From an uncultured Desulfuromonadales bacterium (GTDB lineage Bacteria > Desulfobacterota > Desulfuromonadia > Geobacterales > CAIOGM01), in contig CAIYUY010000277.1 of NCBI GenBank assembly GCA_903929485.1, positions 1-57,712 on the forward strand: a stretch of 57,712 nt of DNA, given 5' to 3'. This document shows positions 52,112-57,712 of this stretch, piece after piece (within the stretch, counting starts at the first letter, position 1; each line of letters begins with the position of its first letter). The notes under the pieces were generated by a model. The model ran no database searches. It worked only from the letters and a program-made list of their open reading frames with translations, and was not told the origin of the DNA. The translations under genes and the position numbers were made by a program.

Positions 52112-52140
52112 ACTCTACGTGGTCTCGACGGAAATTTCAA
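52112..52140 (-). promoter_or_regulatory. Sigma-70-type promoter for the K+ channel gene
   Basis: On the - strand: TTGAAA, 17-base spacer, TAGAGT, ending 22 bases before the start codon. Found by eye. Confidence 0.4.
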
Positions 52141-52170
52141 CCCTAGAAAAAGCAGTTCACCAGTGATTCC

Positions 52171-52198
52171 TTGACATCGGCTCCCTGTTAACTACAAT
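52171..52198 (+). promoter_or_regulatory. Sigma-70-type promoter overlapping the first selA ATG
   Basis: TTGACA (52171-52176), 16-base spacer, TACAAT (52193-52198). The -10 box covers ATG 52197, so transcription should begin near 52205, at the next in-frame ATG (52206). Confidence 0.5.
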
Positions 52199-52205
52199 GC
52201 CGGTC

Positions 52206-53585
52206 ATGAATAGCTGCGCTTCCATCCCAAAGGTTGATCGAATGCTGCTCTGGCCGGCTGTGACCGCCGCGCTCAGGGAACATCCTCGTCCCGTGGTTCT
52301 GGCCGCGCTCCGGTTGGTGCTGGCTGTCGCCAGGAAGGGGCTTCTTCGGGGAGAGGTGGTTCCTCTTGACGAGGATACTCTGTCGCATCGCTTCCGGAGC
52401 GCCTTGGACGCCGCCATTTCTCCCTCCCTGCGCAAGGTCGTCAACGGCGCGGGAATCGTTATTCATACCAATTTGGGGCGGGCGCCGCTATCCCGCGCCG
52501 TTGCTCCCTTCCTGGATGATGTCGCCTACGGCTATTCGACCCTGGAGTACGATCTCGCCACCGGTGAACGGGGGGATCGTCTGGAGCACGTGGCCGGGCT
52601 CCTCTGTCGGCTTACCGGGGCGGAGGCGGCTCTTGTGGTAAACAATAACGCCGCGGCGCTCCTCCTTGCTCTTACAACTCTCTGCACCGGTCGTGAAGGG
52701 ATCGTCTCCCGGGGTGAACTGGTTGAAATCGGCGGGGCGTTCCGTATTCCCGATATCATGGGTCAGAGCGGCGCCATCCTTCGGGAGGTGGGGAGCACCA
52801 ATCGGACCCATCTCCGGGACTACGAAGGGGCGATTTCTCCCGCCACCGGGCTCCTCCTCAAGGTACACCCCAGCAACTTCGCCATGGTGGGGTTTACCGC
52901 GGAGGTAGCCCCCGCCGATCTGGCCTCTCTCGGAAAAAAATATGCCCTCCCCACCATGGTGGATGCCGGAAGCGGTTGTCTCATGGATCTGACACGCTTC
53001 GGCATCAGCGGCGAGCCGACGGTGGGAGAATTTATCCGCTGGGGGGTGGATTTGGTTACTTTCAGCGGGGACAAACTCTTGGGTGGGCCCCAGGCGGGGA
53101 TCATCGTCGGTGGGGAGGAGTTTCTTCGCCCCATGAGGAATCATCCGCTCCTGCGGGCGCTCCGGCTGGACAAGCTGACCCTGGCGGCGCTGGAAGGAAC
53201 CTTGCGTCTCTATCTGGACCAGCGGCAGGCCTTGGCGGAGATTCCGGTTCTCAGGATGCTCTCCGTTTCCGCGGCGGAACTTCGGAGCCGTGGCCGGAAA
53301 CTGCTCCGGAGAGTCCGGAAATCCCTTCCGGTGGGAATCTCCCTGGAGTTGACCGACGGCCTCTCTTCTCCCGGTGGCGGCTCTTATCCGCTCCTTGCTC
53401 TCCCCACGATCCTCCTCACCATCTCCCGTGACGGTATGTCGCCCCAGGAAATTCAAATGCGGTTTCGCAACGCTCCGGTGCCGGTCATCGGGCGGATCTC
53501 GTCCGGTCGTTTTTCCCTGGATCTCCGGACCGTGGCGGAAGAAGAATTTTCCTATCTTGTTTCCGCGCTACGCACCCTGGACTGA
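52206..53585 (+). CDS. selA: L-seryl-tRNA(Sec) selenium transferase
   Basis: A 459-residue PLP enzyme converting Ser-tRNA(Sec) to Sec-tRNA(Sec), implying selenoprotein synthesis in the host. The N-terminus IPKVDRMLLWPAV is of the SelA type. VVNGAGIVIHTNLGRAPLS near 78-96, EYDLATGERGDR near 113, VVNNNAAALLLAL near 143 and the PLP Lys in TFSGDKLLGGPQAGII near 282 are intact. ATG 52197 would give three more residues, but lies in the promoter -10 box and has no ribosome site; ATG 52206 fits a leaderless start. No selB or tRNA-Sec is in the window. Confidence 0.92.
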   Translation: MNSCASIPKVDRMLLWPAVTAALREHPRPVVLAALRLVLAVARKGLLRGEVVPLDEDTLSHRFRSALDAAISPSLRKVVNGAGIVIHTNLGRAPLSRAVAPFLDDVAYGYSTLEYDLATGERGDRLEHVAGLLCRLTGAEAALVVNNNAAALLLALTTLCTGREGIVSRGELVEIGGAFRIPDIMGQSGAILREVGSTNRTHLRDYEGAISPATGLLLKVHPSNFAMVGFTAEVAPADLASLGKKYALPTMVDAGSGCLMDLTRFGISGEPTVGEFIRWGVDLVTFSGDKLLGGPQAGIIVGGEEFLRPMRNHPLLRALRLDKLTLAALEGTLRLYLDQRQALAEIPVLRMLSVSAAELRSRGRKLLRRVRKSLPVGISLELTDGLSSPGGGSYPLLALPTILLTISRDGMSPQEIQMRFRNAPVPVIGRISSGRFSLDLRTVAEEEFSYLVSALRTLD

Positions 53586-53626
53586 TCAGTCGACCGGCGT
53601 TGTCGCACCTTCTCCGCGCTTTCCGA

Positions 53627-56600
53627 TCAGTATGCCTCGATTTCAACAATTCTGCTGTAGCTAGCCAGAGAGGCATTGACCGTTACCCGGATCTGGTTCG
53701 TGGTAACTGCCGGGAAGGTAATCTTTTGCCAGACCAGATTGCTGTTGGCGACGCTCTGCAGTGTCACCCAGGTTGTCCCGTTCCAGTACTGGACGTCGAA
53801 GGCGGTAATGCCGTTGACCGTGAAGGTCGTAGCCGCCGTGGGTTGGGTCGTGTCGGTCAGGATGTCCTGGGCGGTGAAAATATCAATTTCGGAGATTGTC
53901 TTTTGACCATTGAAGGTTATCTGGATCCAGTCGGGCCAACTGTTAGCGCTCGTGTCGCGCCAGAAGCCGTTACCGGTGGCGCGGTTGCCGTCGATTACCT
54001 TGGACGGTGGATTGGTGATCAAATATGAAGAGGCTGACGCCACCCCGCCATTGGTCGCCAGGGCGACGTTGATGCGTGTTGTGGCGGCGGTGACGGCGAG
54101 GCTTCCCGTGGCGCTGCCGCCGGCGGTGGTGACGGTGATGGTCCCTACTCCCACGGTGGTCCCGGTGATGGGGATGACCAGGGATGTGGCGGTGGCCGTC
54201 GTGGCGGTTCCAACTGTGCCGTTACCGTAGGTGACGGTGGCGCCGGTGAGATTGGTCCCGGTGATCGTGACGCTGGTGGCGACCCCCTGGACAGCGCTGG
54301 TGGGGGAGATGCTGGTAACCGTCGGCGCCGGAGTGACGGCGGCGGTGACGGCGAGGTTTCCCGTGGCGCTGCCGCCGGCGGTGGTAACGGTGACGATCCC
54401 TGCTCCCACGGTGGTTCCGGTGATGGGGATGATCATGGAGGTGGCGGTGGCGATGGTGGCGCTCCCCACGGTGCCGTTACCATAGGTGACGGTGGCGCCG
54501 GTGAGGTTGGTCCCGGTGATCGTGACGCTGGTGGCGACCCCCTGGACGGCGCTGGTGGGGGAGATGCTGGTGACAGTCGGTTGTGGCGTTACCACCATGG
54601 CGGCGGTTCCGTAGGCTTCGATCTCGACGATTCTGCTGTAGCCACCCAGGGACGCGTTCACCTGTATCCGGATCCTATCGGTGGTGACCGCCGGGAAGGT
54701 GATGGCGCGCCATACCAGGTTGTTGGCGATGCTCTGCAGTGTCACCCAGGTCGTCCCGTCCCAGTACTGAACATCAAAGGAGGTGATGCCGTATTTGGTG
54801 AAGGTCATGGTGGAGGTCGGGGTGACGGCCAGGGTCAGGGCATCCTGTACGGTGAAGAGATCAATCTCATTGATTGTTTTCTGTCCGTTAAAGGTAATCT
54901 GTGCCCAGTCAGGGTAGACGTTATTGGTGGCGTCGTTCCAGCCGCCGCCGGCGCCCCATTTTGCCCCAATCCGGTCGCCGTCATTCAGCGCCGCGGTGGG
55001 ATAGGTCGTTGCATTAATGGTCGAAGACGCCGTGGCTACTCCGCCATTGGTCGCCAGGGCGACGTTGGTGCGGGTTGTGACGGCGGTGACGGCAAGGTTT
55101 CCCGTGGCGCTCCCGCCGGCGGTGGTGACGGTGACGGTCCCTGCTCCCACGGTGGTTCCGGTGATGGGGATGACCATGGAGGTGGCTGTGGCGATGGTGG
55201 CGGTCCCCACGGTACCGTTACCGTAGGTGACTGTTGCGCCGGTGAGGTTGGTCCCGGTGATGCTGACAGTGGTGACGACCCCCTGAACGATGCTGCCTGG
55301 GCTGACGCTGCCGACCGTCGGCGCCGGGGTGACAGGCGCGGTGACGGCGAGGCTTCCCGTGGCGCTGCCGCCGACGGTGGTGACGGTGATGGTCCCTGTT
55401 CCCACGGTGGTTCCGGTGATGGGGATGACCATGGAGGTGGCTGTGGCGATGGTGGCGGTTCCAACTGTGCCGTTACCATAGGTGACGGTTGCGCCGGTGA
55501 GGTTGGTCCCGGAGACAGTGACGCTGGTGGCGACCCCCTGAACGATGCTGCCTGGACTGACGCTGCCGACCGTCGGCGCCGGGGTGACAGGCGCGGTGAC
55601 GGCAAGGTTTCCCGTGGCGCTGCCGCCGGCAGTGGTGACGGTGATGGTCCCTGTCCCCACGGTGGTCCCGGTGATGGGGATGACCAGGGAGGTGGCTGTG
55701 GCGATGGTGGCGGTTCCAACTGTGCCGTTACCGTAGGTGACGATGGCGCCGGTGAGGTTGGTCCCGGTGATCGTGACGCTGGTGACGACCCCCTGAACGG
55801 TGCTGGTCGGGGCGATACTGCTGACTGTCGGTTGTGGCGTTACCACCATGGCGGCGGTTCCGTACGCTTCGATCTCGACGATTCTGCTATACCCCCCCAG
55901 CGAAGCATTTACCTGCACCCGGATCCTATCGGTGGTGACCGCCGGGAAGGTGATGGCGCGCCATACCAGGTTGTTGGCGACGCTCTGTAGTGTCACCCAG
56001 GTCGTTCCGTCCCAGTACTGAACATCAAAGGAGGTGATGCCGTACTTGGTGAAGGTCATGGTGGAGGTCGGGGTGACGGCCAGGGTCAGGGCATCCTGTA
56101 CGGTGAAGAGATCGATCTCATTGATTGTTTTCTGTCCGTTAAAGGTAATCTGTGCCCAATCAGGGTAGACGTTATTGGTGGCGTCGTTCCAGCCGCCGCC
56201 GGCGCCCCATTTTGCCCCAATCCGGTCGCCATCATTCAGCGCCGCGGTGGGATAGGTCGTTGCATTAATGGTCGAAGAGGCCGTGGCTACTCCGCCATTG
56301 GTCGCCAGGGCGACGTTGGTGCGGGTTGTGACGGCGGTGACGGCAAGGTTCCCCGTGGCGCTGCCGCCGGCGGTGGTAACGGTGACGATCCCTGCTCCCA
56401 GGGTGGTTCCGGTGATGGGGATAATCACGGAGGTAGCGGTGGCCGTGGTGGCGGTCCCCACGGTGCCGTTACCGTAGGTGACTGTGGCGCCGGTGAGGTT
56501 GGTCCCGGTGATCGTGATGCTGGTGGTGACCCCCTGAACGGTGCTGACCGGAGCGATGCTGCTGACCGTCGGCGCCGGGGCGGTGACGGCAAGGTTCCCC

Positions 56601-57712
56601 GTGGCGCTGCCGCCGGCGGTGGTAACGGTGACGATCCCTGCTCCCAGGGTGGTTCCGGTGATGGGGATAATCACGGAGGTAGCGGTGGCGATGGTGGCGG
56701 TCCCCACGGTGCCGTTACCGTAGGTGACTGTGGCGCCGGTGAGGTTGGTCCCGATGATCGTGATGCTGGTGGTGACCCCCTGAACGGTGCTGACCGGAGC
56801 GATGCTGCCGACCGTCGGCGCCGGGGTGGTGACGGCGAGGCTTCCCGTGGCGCTCCCTCCGGCGGTGGTGACGGTGACGGTTCCCGCTCCCACGGTGGTT
56901 CCGGTGATGGGAACGACCAAGGAGGTGGCGGTGGCCGTGGTGGCGGTCCCCACGGTGCCGTTACCGTAGGTGACTGTGGCGCCGGTGAGGTTGGTCCCGG
57001 TGATCGTGATACTTGTGGTGACCCCCTGGACGGTGCTGACCGGAGCGATGCTGCCGACCGTCGGCGGATTGGCGGCGATAATTACACTGTCCGTTCCGTA
57101 TGCCTCGATCTCGACGATTCTGCTGTATCCCCCCAAGGAAGCATTCACCTGCACCCGGATCCTATCGGTGGTGACCGCCGGGAAGGTAATGGTGCGCCAG
57201 ACCAAGTTGTTGGCGACGCTCTGCAGCGTCACCCAGGTCGTTCCGTCCCAGTACTGAACATCAAAGGAGGTGATGCCGTACTTGGTGAAGGTCATGGTGG
57301 AGGTCGGGGTGACGGCCAGGGTCAGGGCGTCCTGTACGGTAAAGAGATCGATCTCATTAATTGTTTTCTGTCCGTTAAAGGTAATCTGCGCCCAGTCAGG
57401 GTAGACGTTATTGGTGGCGTCGTTCCAGCCGCCGCCGGCGCCCCATTTTGCCCCGATCCGGTCGCCGTCGTTCAGCGCCGCGGTGGGATAGGTGGTGGCA
57501 TTGATGGTCGATGATGCCGTGGCTACTCCGCCATTGGTCGCCAGGGCGACGTTAGTACGGGGAGCTATGCCGGCGGTGACGCTCAGGGAGACCGTTGCGG
57601 TGACGCCGTTATAGTTGGCGCTATCGGTGGGGGTGAAGGTTGCGCCCAGGGATTGAGTTCCCGCGCTGCTCATGACCGTCCCGGCCAGGGGGGTATAAAC
57701 GAAGGTTCCCCC
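53627..57712 (-). CDS. Giant repeat protein with discoidin-like and IPT/TIG domains (N-terminus outside window)
   Basis: At least 1361 residues, open through the right window edge, so the start and any signal peptide are unseen. The visible part begins with an MBG/Ig-like segment (PTDSANYNGVTATVSLSV), then D-I-I-I-D-I-I-I-D-I-I-D, where D is a domain of about 157 residues (TNVALATNGGVATASS to YSRIVEIEAYG, like galactose-binding F5/8-type discoidin folds) and I is an IPT/TIG-like unit of about 85 residues (SxxQGVxTSVTITGTNLTGATVTYGNGTVG). It ends with VEIEAY after the fourth D, without sorting signal or TM. D1-D3 are nearly identical, D4 is divergent. Predicted cell-surface or secreted adhesin or glycan-binding protein. 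Confidence 0.85.
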   Translation of the reverse strand, partial: GGTFVYTPLAGTVMSSAGTQSLGATFTPTDSANYNGVTATVSLSVTAGIAPRTNVALATNGGVATASSTINATTYPTAALNDGDRIGAKWGAGGGWNDATNNVYPDWAQITFNGQKTINEIDLFTVQDALTLAVTPTSTMTFTKYGITSFDVQYWDGTTWVTLQSVANNLVWRTITFPAVTTDRIRVQVNASLGGYSRIVEIEAYGTDSVIIAANPPTVGSIAPVSTVQGVTTSITITGTNLTGATVTYGNGTVGTATTATATSLVVPITGTTVGAGTVTVTTAGGSATGSLAVTTPAPTVGSIAPVSTVQGVTTSITIIGTNLTGATVTYGNGTVGTATIATATSVIIPITGTTLGAGIVTVTTAGGSATGNLAVTAPAPTVSSIAPVSTVQGVTTSITITGTNLTGATVTYGNGTVGTATTATATSVIIPITGTTLGAGIVTVTTAGGSATGNLAVTAVTTRTNVALATNGGVATASSTINATTYPTAALNDGDRIGAKWGAGGGWNDATNNVYPDWAQITFNGQKTINEIDLFTVQDALTLAVTPTSTMTFTKYGITSFDVQYWDGTTWVTLQSVANNLVWRAITFPAVTTDRIRVQVNASLGGYSRIVEIEAYGTAAMVVTPQPTVSSIAPTSTVQGVVTSVTITGTNLTGAIVTYGNGTVGTATIATATSLVIPITGTTVGTGTITVTTAGGSATGNLAVTAPVTPAPTVGSVSPGSIVQGVATSVTVSGTNLTGATVTYGNGTVGTATIATATSMVIPITGTTVGTGTITVTTVGGSATGSLAVTAPVTPAPTVGSVSPGSIVQGVVTTVSITGTNLTGATVTYGNGTVGTATIATATSMVIPITGTTVGAGTVTVTTAGGSATGNLAVTAVTTRTNVALATNGGVATASSTINATTYPTAALNDGDRIGAKWGAGGGWNDATNNVYPDWAQITFNGQKTINEIDLFTVQDALTLAVTPTSTMTFTKYGITSFDVQYWDGTTWVTLQSIANNLVWRAITFPAVTTDRIRIQVNASLGGYSRIVEIEAYGTAAMVVTPQPTVTSISPTSAVQGVATSVTITGTNLTGATVTYGNGTVGSATIATATSMIIPITGTTVGAGIVTVTTAGGSATGNLAVTAAVTPAPTVTSISPTSAVQGVATSVTITGTNLTGATVTYGNGTVGTATTATATSLVIPITGTTVGVGTITVTTAGGSATGSLAVTAATTRINVALATNGGVASASSYLITNPPSKVIDGNRATGNGFWRDTSANSWPDWIQITFNGQKTISEIDIFTAQDILTDTTQPTAATTFTVNGITAFDVQYWNGTTWVTLQSVANSNLVWQKITFPAVTTNQIRVTVNASLASYSRIVEIEAY
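53630..54081 (-). repeat. Discoidin-like repeat D4 (divergent, C-terminal)
   Basis: Same layout as D1-D3 but with clear changes, e.g. SSYLITNPPSKVIDGNRATG in place of STINATTYPTAALNDGDRIG, and shorter. Probably the ancestral or fixed end unit. Confidence 0.7.
54082..54607 (-). repeat. Two IPT/TIG-like repeats (7-8)
   Basis: Two units of about 255 bases each, beginning P-x-P-T-V-T-S-I-S-P-T-S-A-V-Q-G-V and ending G-N/S-L-A-V-T. Confidence 0.75.
54608..55078 (-). repeat. Discoidin-like repeat D3
   Basis: 471-base unit nearly identical in DNA to D2 and D1. Confidence 0.8.
55079..55858 (-). repeat. Three IPT/TIG-like repeats (4-6)
   Basis: Three units of about 255-260 bases; two share the variant S-V-S-P-G-S-I-V-Q-G-V. 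Confidence 0.75.
55859..56329 (-). repeat. Discoidin-like repeat D2
   Basis: 471-base unit nearly identical in DNA to D3 and D1. Confidence 0.8.
56330..57094 (-). repeat. Three IPT/TIG-like repeats (1-3)
   Basis: 765 bases, exactly 3 x 255 (85 codons each), with long identical stretches between units. Confidence 0.78.
57095..57562 (-). repeat. Discoidin-like repeat D1
   Basis: About 470-base unit nearly identical in DNA to D2 and D3; preceded in the protein by the Ig-like segment at the window edge. Confidence 0.8.

Noticed and set aside
54581-55990. 469-codon + strand open frame, Gly/Asp/His rich
   Set aside because: Antisense shadow of the repeat protein; low-complexity repeats mirror the IPT arrays and the ribosome site is absent.
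53627-57562. Possible CRISPR or satellite array
   Set aside because: Repeat units are 255 and 471 bases and in frame with one long coding sequence; no short direct repeats with unique spacers.

Overview
The window looks like a chromosomal piece of a Geobacter-type deltaproteobacterium (Geobacterales/Desulfuromonadia). This is inferred from gene content: lysine synthesis by the LL-diaminopimelate aminotransferase route (lysA, dapA, dapB, dapL), a complex I/hydrogenase-4-like membrane complex without nickel ligands, a chemoreceptor with a c-type heme motif, and GC-rich codon use with strong Shine-Dalgarno sites. No rRNA, tRNA, IS transposase or CRISPR array was recognised.

Layout. 1-1.1 kb: truncated palindromic repeat and a PIN toxin-type gene overlapping a 58-codon gene too short for a normal ORF list. 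1.3-13.0 kb: hyfB-, hyfC-, hyfE-, hyfF- and hyfG-like genes of an Ehr-type (energy-converting-hydrogenase-related) complex. It is split after hyfB by ccdAB, with its own promoter, and by a phosphonate-type binding protein plus a histidine kinase coupled to hyfC. A heme/zinc chemoreceptor follows 35 bases after the large subunit. 13-24.5 kb: housekeeping genes (cspA, UPF0178, a chromate-transporter half, an AsmA/DUF748-like gene, rlmN, an rhlE-like helicase, mtnP, a pfkB-type kinase, a TPR lipoprotein, a RodZ-like protein, a UspA protein, an FAD dehydrogenase). 24.5-27.8 kb: small accessory genes, palindromic repeats, HicB, a YhaM-like exonuclease with a TTG start, and gene remnants. 27.8-33 kb: MBL hydrolase, coaBC, an internally deleted Uma2, zinc phospholipase C-like, family-4 uracil-DNA glycosylase, a divergent MiaA. 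33.2-36.7 kb: one large type IIG-like restriction-modification gene of foreign look. 36.8-44.3 kb: gabD and the lysine/diaminopimelate operon, interrupted by a CAP-domain gene, a Uma2 gene and a DUF2281/VapC pair. 44.4-53.6 kb: GNAT, DUF445, rsgA, a second rhlE-like helicase, a frameshifted zinc-ribbon gene, a thioesterase, a MITE-like repeat, a TIM-barrel gene, a K+ channel and selA. 53.6 kb to the end: most of a giant repeat protein running off the right edge.

How it fits together. The hyf-like genes should encode a membrane redox or ion-pumping module rather than a hydrogenase: by eye, all four cysteines that bind nickel in true group 4 enzymes are replaced. No small subunit is visible beside them. 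The lysine genes form a promoter-led operon ending at a terminator, with accessory genes threaded between them. Four toxin-antitoxin-like loci, two Uma2 genes and at least seven kinds of palindromic intergenic repeat show much small-scale insertion. Other points of note are a promoter-plus-terminator cassette ahead of rhlE (attenuator or tiny RNA), a selA promoter whose -10 box overlaps the first ATG (possible leaderless mRNA), and near-identical 471-base repeats in the giant protein gene.
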